This document shows, one piece after another, positions 15,271 through 24,344 of a DNA stretch of 38,137 bases. Within the stretch, counting starts at the first letter, position 1, and the number at the start of each line of letters is the position of its first letter. Below the pieces are notes generated by a model. That model did not search any database and was not told the DNA's origin. It saw nothing but the letters and a program-made list of their open reading frames with translations. The DNA comes from Stieleria sedimenti (lineage in GTDB: Bacteria; Planctomycetota; Planctomycetia; Pirellulales; Pirellulaceae), in contig NZ_JANZKV010000015.1 in assembly GCF_025060895.1 (NCBI RefSeq), positions 1 to 38,137 of the forward strand. Direction: 5' to 3'. The position numbers were made by a program, and so were the translations under genes.

Positions 15271-17460
15271 ATGGGATCCGAGAACGAATTGAATCTGTCG
15301 ATAGAAGACCATCAGGTAACGGTCGAAAATGAGCCTGAATTGATTGAAGAAGCCACGATGGTTGCTGCCGATGCCGCCGAGGATGACCACTCACGCCGAG
15401 CGTTGGTCCAACCCGCTGCCGAATCGCCTCACGAGCCAAGTGAAGAGCCCGCAACGGAAACCGGCGCTGAATCCAACGCTGACGCTGAAACCGACCAGCC
15501 GAGCGTGGAACCCGCCGTCGATGCGGTTGCGGCGGAGATGAAGGAAGCGGTCGGGGAATCCGTCGCTCCAGACGAAACCGACGAGCGAGCGGATCATCGC
15601 GAAGAAGAAGAAGAAGAAGAGCAGGAAGCGCCGACGGGATTCGCGGCGTTGGAACTGCGTCGCCAGGTGTTCGAAGCGGTCGTCGAGTCGGGTTATTCCG
15701 AGCCGACATCGGTCCAGCAACAGGTGATTCCCCACATGCTGGCCGGCCGAGACGTGCTGGCCCAGTCGCAGACCGGATCGGGAAAAACAGCTGCGTTTGC
15801 GCTGCCGATTCTTTCGACGATCGATTCCAAACAGCGGACGGTCCAGACGTTGGTGTTGGCGCCGACGCGTGAATTGGCGATTCAAGTCGCCGAGTCGTTT
15901 GAGAAATACGCCGAGAATTTGAAGGGATTCAGCGTCCTGGCGATTTACGGCGGCCAGGACTACGAGCACCAATTTCGCGCGCTGCGTCGTGGCGTCGATG
16001 TCGTCGTCGGGACGCCCGGACGCGTGATCGACCACATCAAACGCGGAACGCTGGATCTGAGCGAGCTGCGATGTCTGGTGTTGGACGAGGCCGATGAGAT
16101 GTTGAACATGGGCTTCTTGGAGGATGTCGAGTTTGTGCTCGACCAGACGCCCGAGAAACGTCAGGTCACCTTGTTTTCAGCAACGATGCCCGGTCCGATC
16201 CGATCGATCGCAGATAAATATCTGGTCGATCCCGCGTTGGTGACGATTGAAAAGAAACAGGTCACGGCGGAATCGATTCGACAGCGTGCGGTGATTGTCC
16301 CCCCCAAAGAAAAAGTCAACGCGCTGACGCGGTTCTTGGAAGCCGAAGCGACCGACGGGGTCATCGTGTTCACCAAAACCAAAGACACCACCGTGCGATT
16401 GGCCGAACAGCTGATCCGCAACGGTTTCGCCGCCACCGCACTCAACGGTGACATGCCACAATCGGTGCGTGAACGCACGATCGAGCAACTGAAAGACGGG
16501 CGGTTGAATGTGTTGGTCGCAACCGATGTTGCAGCTCGCGGGCTGGATGTCACACGCCTCAGCCACGTGTTTAATTTTGATCTGCCCCACGATGCGGAAT
16601 CCTACATTCACCGCATCGGACGCACCGGGCGAGCCGGCCGCAGTGGCGAGGCGATCATCTTCTTGACCCCCGCCCAGCGACGCAAACTGAAGCTGATCGA
16701 GCGGGCCACGAAGAAGTCGATCGAACTGGTCGATGTCCCCTCAGCTGATGCGATCAACGCCACGCGGATCGAACGCTTCAAAGCCTCGATCACGCAGGTG
16801 ATTGCCGACAAGGACCTGACGCTGTTCAAAGACCTGATCGGTCAATACGCCGAAGAGTCCGGCAAATCGATGGAAGCGATTGCCGCGGCGTTGGCGGAGA
16901 TCGCACAACACGGGCGGCCGTTCCTGTTGAAGGACCGTCCCAAACGTGCCCGCGATGAATACCAGGACCGCGGCGAAAGTCGACGTGGCGGTGACGAGCG
17001 TTCCGGCGGCGGAGAGTTCGGCAAACGGGGTCGCGTCCTCGGCCCACCCGAGCCGGGCATGATGCGGTATCGGATCGAAGTCGGTCGAAACGACGGTGTG
17101 GCCCCGAGAAACATCGTCGGTGCGGTCGCCAATGAAGCCGGCATCGAAAGCCAGATGATCGGACCGATCAAGATCTATCCGCACTTCAGCACCATTGATT
17201 TACCCGAGGGGATGCCCAAAGACGTCTACCAAACACTGCAACGGGCCTGGGTGTCGGGCAAGCAGCTGCGGATTCGCCCCGACCGGGGACCGGCCCAGGG
17301 GGATTCACCGAGCCGCTCGGGCGGTTTTCGAAAAGGCGGTAAACCGGGCGGCAAGAATCGCAGCAAACCGGACGGATTCGTGGGTGGAAAATCCGGCTCG
17401 TTCGGCGGAAAGTCCGCCGCGGGCAAGAAGAAAAAGAAAAAGAAGCACCGTCAGGACTAG
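15271..17460 (+). CDS. DEAD-box RNA helicase with DbpA/CsdA-type RNA-binding domain
   Basis: This 729-residue helicase probably remodels structured RNA in ribosome assembly or RNA decay. Residues 1-120 are an unusual acidic, low-complexity extension (a run of Glu at 111-117). The motor follows: Q motif PTSVQQQ, SQTGSGKT at 166-173, PTRELA, DEAD at 272-275, FSATM, ARGLDV and HRIGRTGRAGR. A DbpA-type RNA-binding domain begins around residue 598 (MRYRIEVGRNDGVAPRNIVG), and the tail is Gly/Lys/Ser-rich with a final poly-Lys stretch. The ATG at 15271 is chosen; upstream in-frame codons would start at a TTG. The domain order resembles CsdA/DeaD. The gene stands alone. Confidence 0.93.
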   Translation: MGSENELNLSIEDHQVTVENEPELIEEATMVAADAAEDDHSRRALVQPAAESPHEPSEEPATETGAESNADAETDQPSVEPAVDAVAAEMKEAVGESVAPDETDERADHREEEEEEEQEAPTGFAALELRRQVFEAVVESGYSEPTSVQQQVIPHMLAGRDVLAQSQTGSGKTAAFALPILSTIDSKQRTVQTLVLAPTRELAIQVAESFEKYAENLKGFSVLAIYGGQDYEHQFRALRRGVDVVVGTPGRVIDHIKRGTLDLSELRCLVLDEADEMLNMGFLEDVEFVLDQTPEKRQVTLFSATMPGPIRSIADKYLVDPALVTIEKKQVTAESIRQRAVIVPPKEKVNALTRFLEAEATDGVIVFTKTKDTTVRLAEQLIRNGFAATALNGDMPQSVRERTIEQLKDGRLNVLVATDVAARGLDVTRLSHVFNFDLPHDAESYIHRIGRTGRAGRSGEAIIFLTPAQRRKLKLIERATKKSIELVDVPSADAINATRIERFKASITQVIADKDLTLFKDLIGQYAEESGKSMEAIAAALAEIAQHGRPFLLKDRPKRARDEYQDRGESRRGGDERSGGGEFGKRGRVLGPPEPGMMRYRIEVGRNDGVAPRNIVGAVANEAGIESQMIGPIKIYPHFSTIDLPEGMPKDVYQTLQRAWVSGKQLRIRPDRGPAQGDSPSRSGGFRKGGKPGGKNRSKPDGFVGGKSGSFGGKSAAGKKKKKKKHRQD

Positions 17461-17733
17461 TGCCGCCGGAGCGTCTCCTTTGGGTTGCTAGCTAGCCGAA
17501 AATAGGCATTTTGACTAGGCCACGACCCAAAAACCTCGCCCAGCGGGGTGACTCTGCGGCCCGCGAGCGGATTTTACGGCAGTTTTTCGCCTTTAATACC
17601 CCATCAGGGGGTGCAGATTCGTCGGCGACGTGGATAGATTGGCGGACGTGGATTTCGACGTGAGCCCAGAGGTATCCGTCGGCCTCGCACCCGTGATCCA
17701 AATCCAACTGATCTTTGAAAAGAAAGCTTCGAG

Positions 17734-18513
17734 ATGTGCTTATTGGCCGTTCAGTATCAATTGGTCCCAGAGAGTCCTATCCTGGTCGCAGCGAATCGCG
17801 AAGAGTACTTTGACCGGCCGAGTTTGACGCCGTCAATCCAGTCGGGAAAGCCTCGCGTTTTATGCGGCGTGGATCAGAAAGCCGGTGGGACCTGGCTCGG
17901 TGTCAATCAAAATGGGTTATTCGTCGGAGTTTGCAACCGGGCGACGGCGATGCCGCTGTTCGGGCAACGCTCTCGCGGATCGCTTGCGATGGACCTGCTT
18001 CGATGCACGAGCTCGGCTCGGGCACTCGACAAAGCGCTCGCCGAACTCGGTGAGACGCAATACGAAGGTTGTAACCTGATCATCGCCGATGCAAAAGCTG
18101 GCTACGCGATTCATTCCGACCAGCATCAGCAGGTCGTCGAAATGGAACCCGGGCTGAACATCATCGGTGCGCACAATCTGAACGACCCGGATGACGAGCG
18201 GGTTCGGATGGCGCGACGCCTGCTGACGCTCCAGACGTTGGATTCACCGGTCAAGTTCTTGGCCGTGGCCAGCCGCGTGTTCGCCCGCGCACCGGTCGGA
18301 CCGGGCCGACCGAGCATGGTGATTCGTAATCAGGATTACGGGACCGTCAGCAGTTCGTTGATCGCACTCGGTGTCAAACCGCGTGATGCGATCTATCAGT
18401 TCAGCAACGGTGCTCCGGACCAAACCAAGTACGAAGATTGCTCGCCGATGCTGCGTGACATCCTCAGCCGGGGACTTCGCGAAGCGCGGACCAAGGCCAA
18501 AGTCGGAGCCTAA
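17734..18513 (+). CDS. NRDE (TANGO2-like) family protein
   Basis: This 259-residue protein starts MCLLAVQYQL, so Cys2 would be the N-terminal residue after Met removal, as in this Ntn-hydrolase-like family. The name-giving NRDE motif appears as AANREEYFDRPS, followed by GGTWLGVNQNGLFVGVCNR, both typical. The biochemical role of bacterial members is not settled; the human relative TANGO2 has been linked to haem and lipid handling. It follows the helicase after a 273-bp gap that contains no gene. Confidence 0.88.
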   Translation: MCLLAVQYQLVPESPILVAANREEYFDRPSLTPSIQSGKPRVLCGVDQKAGGTWLGVNQNGLFVGVCNRATAMPLFGQRSRGSLAMDLLRCTSSARALDKALAELGETQYEGCNLIIADAKAGYAIHSDQHQQVVEMEPGLNIIGAHNLNDPDDERVRMARRLLTLQTLDSPVKFLAVASRVFARAPVGPGRPSMVIRNQDYGTVSSSLIALGVKPRDAIYQFSNGAPDQTKYEDCSPMLRDILSRGLREARTKAKVGA

Positions 18514-18573
18514 AAACTTCTCTTTCAGCCGTTCGCGTCGATCCCTAGACTGCGCCGACGTCCCATGCAGACA

Positions 18574-18592
18574 CCGCAATGGATGCGGTTTT
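18574..18592 (+). terminator. weak hairpin with short T-run after the NRDE gene
   Basis: CCGCA (18574-18578), a 5-nt loop, TGCGG (18584-18588) and then TTTT form a small terminator-like structure about 60 bp after the stop. The stem is only 5 bp, so it is a weak call. Confidence 0.3.
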
Positions 18593-18635
18593 GAAAGCAT
18601 GAGGTCCCGGAATCTCGCAAGCGGAGTGCCACGGC

Positions 18636-19877
18636 ATGGAAGCCGTTCGACGATGGAATGTGTTGCGGTCGCTGGTGGTCGCAGCGGTCGTGATCGTCTC
18701 GAGTCAGCAGACGATCGCCCAGAACAAACGGACGCAGAATTTTCTGGTCCACGCCGACACGCAAGAACTGGCCGAAGCGGTCGCACAACATGCCGAGAAG
18801 TTTCGTCACGAGTTGGCGGTCTACTGGCTCGGTAAACCGCTGCGGCCCTGGACGACCCCCTGTCCGATCGAAGTGGTTTCCGGACCGCACTTGGCCGCCC
18901 AAGGGGCCACGACCTACAACCGGTCGCCGGTCGGCAACTTTCAAATGCAGGTGATCGGTTCACGGGAACGGATTCTTGATAGTGTTCTGCCGCACGAAGT
19001 CACGCACACGGTGATGGCGACGCACTTCGGCCGTCCGTTGCCGCGGTGGGCGGACGAGGGGATCTGCACCACGGTGGAGCATTCGGCAGAACGCAACAAA
19101 CATGAGGTGAAGTTGCGAGAGTACTTGAGCAACCGCCGCGGCATTCCGATGAACGATTTGTTTCGTTTGACCGAGTATCCCAGCGACATGTTGCCGATGT
19201 ACGCGCAAGGCTATTCGGTTTGCCGGTTTTTGATCGAACAATCCGGGCCACGTCAATTCATCGCCTTTTTGGAAGGCTACATGGAGAGTTCGTCCTGGAC
19301 CGCCAACGTGCAGGCTCATTACGGGTACGATTCGCTGAAACAACTGCAAGACCAGTGGCTGGCCTGGGTGGCCCAGGGCAGCGGACCGGTCGAATCCTTC
19401 GTGTCAGCCCGCGGCAAGGCCTCCGCTTCGCTCGCATCGTCCCGGACCCCGCGGTCGCTCAGCGGGCCCCCATCACCTACCGGGCCCCCATCACCCAGCA
19501 GCCCGTCGCTTCACACCGCATCGCTCACCTCCCCTTCGCCGAACCAGTTGGCAGCGGGCGGTCGCATGGCATTGACGGGACCGGCCGGGACCTCTCCGTC
19601 CGTAGCATCTCAGCCAGGGGCATCGGACCCGTCGAACAGCTGGTACCGACGGCGTTTCGAACAAACGGCTCTCGGCCAGATTGCCGATGCCGGGGCTCAA
19701 CCGGCGGCTTCCCAGACGCCAAACCCGGCTACGTCTGCGAGGGCGCCCCGTCCCCTGGGCCCCCCTTCGGTCCTCAACAGCGGGCGTTATTCCGTGTCCC
19801 AGCCGCAAGACGAGTTGAGCTACGGCGCCGCAATCCCGACGGCAACCTCCGCTCGAACGAGCCGGATGTACCGTTGA
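18636..19877 (+). CDS. secreted HExxH metallopeptidase-like protein
   Basis: This 413-residue protein has a signal peptide (SLVVAAVVIVSSQQTIAQ). The zinc motif HEVTH lies at residues 120-124 and a Glu follows in WADEG at 141, which together fit a gluzincin of the peptidase MA-like group (HExxH with a Glu ligand about 17 residues on). A further conserved-looking stretch is MYAQGYSVCRFLIEQSGPRQFIAFLEGY. From about residue 260 the protein is a Pro/Ser/Ala-rich, probably disordered tail. It would act outside the cytoplasm. Substrate unknown. The intact ligands argue for an active enzyme, but no activity is shown by sequence alone. Confidence 0.82.
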   Translation: MEAVRRWNVLRSLVVAAVVIVSSQQTIAQNKRTQNFLVHADTQELAEAVAQHAEKFRHELAVYWLGKPLRPWTTPCPIEVVSGPHLAAQGATTYNRSPVGNFQMQVIGSRERILDSVLPHEVTHTVMATHFGRPLPRWADEGICTTVEHSAERNKHEVKLREYLSNRRGIPMNDLFRLTEYPSDMLPMYAQGYSVCRFLIEQSGPRQFIAFLEGYMESSSWTANVQAHYGYDSLKQLQDQWLAWVAQGSGPVESFVSARGKASASLASSRTPRSLSGPPSPTGPPSPSSPSLHTASLTSPSPNQLAAGGRMALTGPAGTSPSVASQPGASDPSNSWYRRRFEQTALGQIADAGAQPAASQTPNPATSARAPRPLGPPSVLNSGRYSVSQPQDELSYGAAIPTATSARTSRMYR

Positions 19878-20100
19878 CGCTGGACATTTTGCGTTCAAGA
19901 TCGAATCATTCGAGGACGAAATCTTGCCACTTTGCACACGAAGGCACCGAGCAGACCCTGCCCGATGCCGGTTGAAGTGTTAAATTTGTAGCTACCGCCT
20001 AGATCGAGGGTGAGACTACCGCGAAAGCGAGTATTCTGCTATTTTCCGGGATTCAAGGACTGCATCCGCCCGTTTCCTTTTTCTCCAAACCAGAGACACG

Positions 20101-20199
20101 ATGGCAAAGCCACACCACAAAATAAAGAAGGCCAATCACGGCCGACGTCCTGCCAGCGCCAAGGCTCGCAAAGCAAAACGCAAGAAGATCAAGACCTGA
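20101..20199 (+). CDS. 32-residue very basic small protein
   Basis: The frame ATG to TGA encodes 32 residues beginning MAKPHHKIKKANHGRRP and ending KRKKIKT; about half are Lys, Arg or His. The composition and size recall tiny ribosome-associated proteins such as bTHX, but I cannot establish homology. It sits 36 bp before the fabZ-like gene on the same strand, so it may be the first cistron of a fabZ-ruvX transcript. A CAGAGA stretch precedes the ATG. It is shorter than usual gene-calling limits. Coding status rests on the strikingly biased composition, and conservation would decide it. Confidence 0.6.
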   Translation: MAKPHHKIKKANHGRRPASAKARKAKRKKIKT

Positions 20200-20235
20200 G
20201 ATTGCTCGGGACTCTGAAACTCAGAGGCGGTTGCT

Positions 20236-20772
20236 GTGCCAAAAAACGATTTTATTGTTGATCTCTCCCTGCTCAACGGAAGCGAGCTGGTCGCCGATCT
20301 CGACGCGATCCGCAGCTACAATCCGCAGCGGCATGAAATGGAGCATCTGACCGGTATCCTGTACGAGGATGTCGAAACGCTCACCTGCGCCGGTTACAAG
20401 GACGTCCGACACGACGAATTTTGGGTCCGGGGACACATGCCCGGAATGCCCGTGATGCCCGGCGTGATCCAATTGGAAGCGGTGGCACAGCTGTCGAGTT
20501 TTTTCGCCCAGAAACATGATCTGCTGGGCGCGGAAATGTTGGGTTTCGGCGGAGTCGATAACGCCAGGTTCCGAGACGTCGTCGTGCCCGGTGATCGTTT
20601 GATCCTGATGATCCGATTGAGCAAAGCTCGTCGTGGTCGAATGATCGTGGCGGATTTCCAGGGCGTCGTCGGTGAAAAATTGGTCATCGACGGAGTGATC
20701 CGAGGGATCCCGCTGCCCGTTCAAGCGGTCAAGAATCACTTGGCCACGCGGTCTGCCCAAAACGTGGTTTGA
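20236..20772 (+). CDS. FabZ-like 3-hydroxyacyl-ACP dehydratase family protein
   Basis: This 178-residue hotdog-fold protein carries the FabZ/FabA active-site helix RGHMPGMPVMPGVIQLEA, with His67 and Glu81 as the catalytic pair. It would dehydrate 3-hydroxyacyl-ACP in fatty acid synthesis. It is longer than E. coli FabZ (about 150), with extra residues at the N-terminus. Planctomycetes often carry several FabZ-like genes, so a specialised role is possible. The start is GTG at 20236 with AGAGGCGG just upstream. It lies between the small basic protein and ruvX, all on the plus strand with gaps of 36 and 64 bp. Confidence 0.88.
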   Translation: MPKNDFIVDLSLLNGSELVADLDAIRSYNPQRHEMEHLTGILYEDVETLTCAGYKDVRHDEFWVRGHMPGMPVMPGVIQLEAVAQLSSFFAQKHDLLGAEMLGFGGVDNARFRDVVVPGDRLILMIRLSKARRGRMIVADFQGVVGEKLVIDGVIRGIPLPVQAVKNHLATRSAQNVV

Positions 20773-20836
20773 ATGCGACGCTCGTGAAAATGCGTTCGCT
20801 CCCTTTTCAACCGCAACGTGCCTTCCCACGTTCCCG

Positions 20837-21367
20837 ATGACTGCTGATCACGGCCAAGATCCCGCTGCAACTGAACCACCGTTTCCACCGACGGGCCGAT
20901 TAGCCGGCGTCGATTATGGAACGGTGCGAATCGGGATTGCCGTTTGTGATCCGGACCGCATTCTGGCCAGCCCGGTGGAGGTTTACCAGGTTCGGGGAGA
21001 GACCAAGGACGCCGAGTACTTTCGTCGGCTGGCTGAGCAGGAGCGGTTGGCCGGATTTGTCGTCGGACTGCCCATCCATTGTGACGGCGGGGAGAGTCAG
21101 AAAAGCAAAGAGTGCCGCGAGTTCGCCCGTTGGTTGAGCGATGAAACGGGAGTGCCGGTGCGTCTGTTCGACGAACGATTCAGCACCGCGGCGGCGAAAG
21201 AACGGCTTTCGGGAGGACGGCTCAGTCGTCAAAAGAAGAAGAAACAACTTGATGCCGTCGCCGCACTCGTCTTACTAGAGTCCTTCCTGGAAGCCTGTCG
21301 TTATCATGGCGTTCTGGTCGGACAATCGATCCATGATCAAGCCGATGGCGGCGACACATTGGAGTAG
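20837..21367 (+). CDS. ruvX: RuvX/YqgF family putative Holliday junction resolvase
   Basis: This 176-residue RNase H-fold protein has the opening strand RLAGVDYGTVRIGIAVCDPDR with the first catalytic Asp, the VVGLPIHCDG segment, LFDERFSTAAAKERL with the catalytic Glu, and the Asp of KKQLDAVAALVLLESFL. Members act in pre-16S rRNA 5'-end processing and/or junction resolution. The N-terminal 20 residues are Pro-rich and outside the fold. Start ATG at 20837; same strand as fabZ. It is convergent with the small minus-strand gene at 21436, with a hairpin between. Confidence 0.9.
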   Translation: MTADHGQDPAATEPPFPPTGRLAGVDYGTVRIGIAVCDPDRILASPVEVYQVRGETKDAEYFRRLAEQERLAGFVVGLPIHCDGGESQKSKECREFARWLSDETGVPVRLFDERFSTAAAKERLSGGRLSRQKKKKQLDAVAALVLLESFLEACRYHGVLVGQSIHDQADGGDTLE

Positions 21368-21381
21368 GGCCCGCGTGCCAT

Positions 21382-21421
21382 CATTCCGAACCCGACCTGA
21401 CCGGCTGGGTTCGGAGGAATG
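21382..21421. terminator. hairpin between convergent ruvX and small hypothetical gene
   Basis: CATTCCGAACCC (21382-21393) pairs with GGGTTCGGAGGAATG (21407-21421) apart from a 3-nt bulge. The position between two convergent genes suggests a bidirectional terminator, although no T-run follows. Confidence 0.45.
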
Positions 21422-21435
21422 AATCACCGTCCCGA

Positions 21436-21654
21436 TCAAGCCGCCTCGGCGAAGATCGTTTCGATCAGGTTTTCAAACCGGCGGTCTGCTTCTTCGCGGC
21501 GTGCGGCACGCTCAGAAAGCGACCAGGTCGCCCGAATGTCGCGCACACGACGCAGAATTTCAGCGTCAGACAGGTTGATCTCTTGACCAGCTGTCTCATT
21601 TTGAGCGCACGATGTCGATTCCAAGACTTCTTTATTGCAAACAGCAGTCGTCAT
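21436..21654 (-). CDS. small hypothetical protein, 72 residues
   Basis: No family recognised. The ATG at 21654 has a good GAGGG Shine-Dalgarno 8 nt upstream, and this decides the start over a frame that runs 24 codons further up. The protein has a polar N-terminus with two Cys (VCNKEVLESTSC) and a helical, charged C-terminal half (EILRRVRDIRATWSLSERAARREEADRRFENLIETIF). The latter half looks like a short amphipathic helix pair, as in small regulatory or adaptor proteins. No other context helps. Confidence 0.65.
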   Translation of the reverse strand: MTTAVCNKEVLESTSCAQNETAGQEINLSDAEILRRVRDIRATWSLSERAARREEADRRFENLIETIFAEAA

Positions 21655-21899
21655 ATTCAATCCCTCGCGATAAACAGGGCCGACACGTTTACTCGCATCA
21701 GCGGTTTGATTCCTAGGCTTTGGCAATCAGATGGGCTGGATTGCTTTAGGCCGATTTTGCCGGATCCACGCGATCTGACGAAAAAGTGGTAATGCATTAA
21801 GCGTGCCAATCAAACGCTTGGAGTCGTCATTTTGACGGGGAGTTCGCGAAAAAGTTCCAAACTGCCGCAATTATCGACTCGGGAAAATATAGGGAGCTG

Positions 21900-22313
21900 T
21901 CAATCATGGGAATCAGCGGCACCGTTGGGGTCGCTGGCAGGGAGCGAGGTTGCAAAGCTTTGAAAATTTTTCCACTGCCTCTCTGGCAGCACCATCACCG
22001 CGAATGGGTCGATTTGAGTGGTTCCGGCCAGGATTTCGACCAATTTTCGTAGACGGGTGGCATCGCAATGCCCGCGTATTTCCACATATTGGATCACCAT
22101 TGCGGCGTCATAGATCATGCCGACGACCTGATGATCCTTGCTCGCCCAGGCGAATGATCCGTCGGGTTCGAACAAGATCGACGGCAGCGATTGATGCAAA
22201 CGTTGCCCCGCCGCTTCGAAACTTGTCGGGATCGGCGTCGTTTCGGGTGACGGTAGCCGATCAGCGTGTGGATGCGGACCGTACAGGTGGATGTGAAATG
22301 AGTCAGTGGGCAT
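21900..22313 (-). CDS. hypothetical protein, 137 residues
   Basis: No family recognised. The ATG at 22313 gives [20 protein letters not shown]; the open frame continues upstream but only into the divergent YaiI-family gene. The protein is soluble, with a His-rich start, [34 protein letters not shown] in the middle (two likely strands) and a C-terminal tail. Its start codon lies only 19 bp from the divergent YaiI-family start, so at least one promoter must lie inside the neighbouring gene or the mRNAs are nearly leaderless. Confidence 0.65.
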   Translation of the reverse strand: MPTDSFHIHLYGPHPHADRLPSPETTPIPTSFEAAGQRLHQSLPSILFEPDGSFAWASKDHQVVGMIYDAAMVIQYVEIRGHCDATRLRKLVEILAGTTQIDPFAVMVLPERQWKNFQSFATSLPASDPNGAADSHD

Positions 22314-22332
22314 CACAGTCGGAGCGTGTGGG

Positions 22333-22803
22333 ATGAAGATCTGGATTGATGCCGATGCGGCACCGCGGGACGTCAAGGAGGTTGTCTTCCGGGCCGCCGC
22401 CCGGTTGGAGATCGAAACGGTGTTGGTCGCCAATTCGGCTCAGCCGATCCCCAGGTCGGCCGTCACGGTGCGGTCGGTGATCGTGCGCCAGGGTGCTAAC
22501 GTCGCCGACGAGTATATCGTTGTCCACAGCCAACCCGGCGATCTGGCGGTCACCGCCGACATCCCGTTGGCGGCTCAATTGGTCGACAAGAAGGTCGCGG
22601 TGATCGATCCGCGGGGCGACGAGTACAACGATTCCAACATTGCCGCTCGACTCTCGATGCGAGATTTTCTCGATGAGCTGCGTGGAACGGGAGCGGCGAC
22701 CGGTGGCGCGGCGCCGTACAACGCCAAAGACAAGAAAGCCTTCGCGGCCTCGTTTGATCGATTGTTGACCAAGCTCGTCAAACAGGCTGACCAGTTCAAA
22801 TAA
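22333..22803 (+). CDS. YaiI/YqxD (DUF188) family protein
   Basis: This 156-residue protein matches the DUF188 family: [22 protein letters not shown] at the start, then [27 protein letters not shown], and [27 protein letters not shown]. The conserved Asp residues (DAD, AD in TADIPLA) give a PIN-like look, and a nuclease role has been suggested for the family but is not established. The ATG at 22333 fits the family start. The C-terminal [12 protein letters not shown] segment is also typical. Confidence 0.9.
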   Translation: MKIWIDADAAPRDVKEVVFRAAARLEIETVLVANSAQPIPRSAVTVRSVIVRQGANVADEYIVVHSQPGDLAVTADIPLAAQLVDKKVAVIDPRGDEYNDSNIAARLSMRDFLDELRGTGAATGGAAPYNAKDKKAFAASFDRLLTKLVKQADQFK

Positions 22804-22961
22804 CCTGCAAAGTCACCTCGATTCACCATAACGCGTCCTCGCACGGCGTGATCGGGGCGGATTGCCATACATCAATGATGCTTTCTGATTGCGTTCGGCT
22901 AACTGGCGGGAATGTTTCAGTGTCTCGGAAACCTTCTCATGACTAAAGGAGTTTCTACTCC

Positions 22962-23318
22962 ATGAAACAGATAGCCATCGCCGCGATCGTGCTGCTCGGT
23001 GTCTCGGGTGTCGCAGTCTCGGGTGTCGCAACCGCTGCACCACTCGACGTCGGACACTCGATCCTTATCAGCGGCGCCATACCGGCCCCGGTCTTGGATC
23101 CTACTCAACCGCCGGTCGCGCTCGTTCCGCCGATCCGCTCGGCAACCTTTCACAGTGCAACGGAACCGGTGAAGTCGGAACCGGCGACGACGGAACCGAT
23201 CAGAAAGCCACCCCGGAACCACCATCAGGAGGAAACCAAACCCGGTGTGATCGATAAACTCAAAGCGTTTGAGCGCAAAAAAAATGCCTGGCTCAAACGC
23301 ACCTTCTTGGGGAAATAA
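22962..23318 (+). CDS. small secreted Pro-rich hypothetical protein
   Basis: The 118-residue protein has a clear signal peptide (MKQIAIAAIVLLGVSGVAVS, cut near ATAAP), a Pro-rich middle (PAPVLDPTQPPVALVPP) and a basic C-terminus (VIDKLKAFERKKNAWLKRTFLGK) that could bind membrane or nucleic acid. AGGAG lies 9 nt before the ATG. A strong terminator follows at 23376. It is a stand-alone gene; function unknown. Confidence 0.75.
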   Translation: MKQIAIAAIVLLGVSGVAVSGVATAAPLDVGHSILISGAIPAPVLDPTQPPVALVPPIRSATFHSATEPVKSEPATTEPIRKPPRNHHQEETKPGVIDKLKAFERKKNAWLKRTFLGK

Positions 23319-23375
23319 ACGAAGGAATCTCTCCAAGCACGCACGGCGGCGAAACCGAATTGTCTTGCCAGCGAT

Positions 23376-23413
23376 ACACCTGTCCGGAACCACCTCCGGG
23401 CGGGTGTTTTTTT
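23376..23413 (+). terminator. Rho-independent terminator
   Basis: ACACC (23376-23380) with TCCGGA pairs with TCCGGG and GGTGT, followed by seven T (23407-23413). It ends transcription of the small secreted protein and touches the stop codon of the convergent SDR gene. Confidence 0.85.
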
Positions 23414-24218
23414 ATCCCGTGTTCTCACCGACCTGCAATCCGTCGGGCGAATAGATCGATCGGCCGCCATCGACGGGTAAGCAGACACCGTTGACGAACG
23501 TGTTTTCACACAAGAAACGCACGGCATGGGCGACGTGCCCCGCGGTTCCGATCCCACCGGTCAACGTGCTGGCACAAAGCTTCAGCCGTTGTTGATCGGG
23601 CACCTCATCGGCCAACAGCACCGGCCCGGGTTTGACGCAATTGACCCGAATCGCAGCGTTGCGACTGGCGAATTCGACGGCCAGGGAGCGGGTCATCACA
23701 TCGATCGCTCCCTTGCTGGGGAAATACGCGGCGTGATCGAGATAGGGCCGAACGGTCGCCCAGTCGCCGAGATTAACGATCGAACCACCCGTCGTTTGTT
23801 CGCTCATCACGTCCGCGGCCGCGCGAGCGCACAAGAACGCAGCGACGGTGTTGATCTCGAAGTAACGACGCATCTCCGCCGCCGTGACTTCCCCGATCGG
23901 TGTCGGTGACCAGATCGCGGCGCTGTTGACCAGGATGTCCAAGCGGCCAAACGCGGAGACCGTTTCGTTGACCAATCGCTGCGGAACCCCCTCGTCCTCC
24001 AACGATCCTTGGGTCACGATCGCATCGCATTGGTAGCCCCGCGTCAGTTCGTCGGCGGCCTGGCCCGCCGCGTCCACGCTGGTGTTGGCATGCAAGGCGA
24101 TTCGGCAACCGTTGCGGGCCAGTTCGGTCGCGATTTCACGCCCCACACGCGGGGCGCCGCTGCCGGTGATCAAAGCGACCGGGCCGTCACAGTTGAACAC
24201 GGTTTTTAATAAGCTCAT
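23412..24218 (-). CDS. short-chain dehydrogenase/reductase (SDR)
   Basis: This 268-residue NAD(P)-dependent oxidoreductase has the classical SDR layout: VALITGSGAPRVGREIA as a TGxxxGxG variant with Arg in the loop (suggesting NADPH), LDILVNSAAIW (NNAG-like, with Ser in place of the second Asn), and the catalytic YFPSKGA (YxxxK) at about residue 165-169. VNCVKPGPV and FVNGVCLPVDGG close the fold. The closest types by pattern are 3-oxoacyl or pteridine reductases; the substrate is unknown. It lies 126 bp behind the UbiD-family gene on the same strand and may be co-transcribed with it. Confidence 0.9.
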   Translation of the reverse strand: MSLLKTVFNCDGPVALITGSGAPRVGREIATELARNGCRIALHANTSVDAAGQAADELTRGYQCDAIVTQGSLEDEGVPQRLVNETVSAFGRLDILVNSAAIWSPTPIGEVTAAEMRRYFEINTVAAFLCARAAADVMSEQTTGGSIVNLGDWATVRPYLDHAAYFPSKGAIDVMTRSLAVEFASRNAAIRVNCVKPGPVLLADEVPDQQRLKLCASTLTGGIGTAGHVAHAVRFLCENTFVNGVCLPVDGGRSIYSPDGLQVGENTG

Positions 24219-24344
24219 CGGCGCAGTCTTTCGGTGGTGCGAGCGTTGAATTCGAAACGTCGAAGGATGGGATAAAAAATGGGTTTCGGATCTCGAAAGA
24301 TAGGGGATTGGCTTCCAGCCTCTCCGACCACTTTCCGCCCGTTG

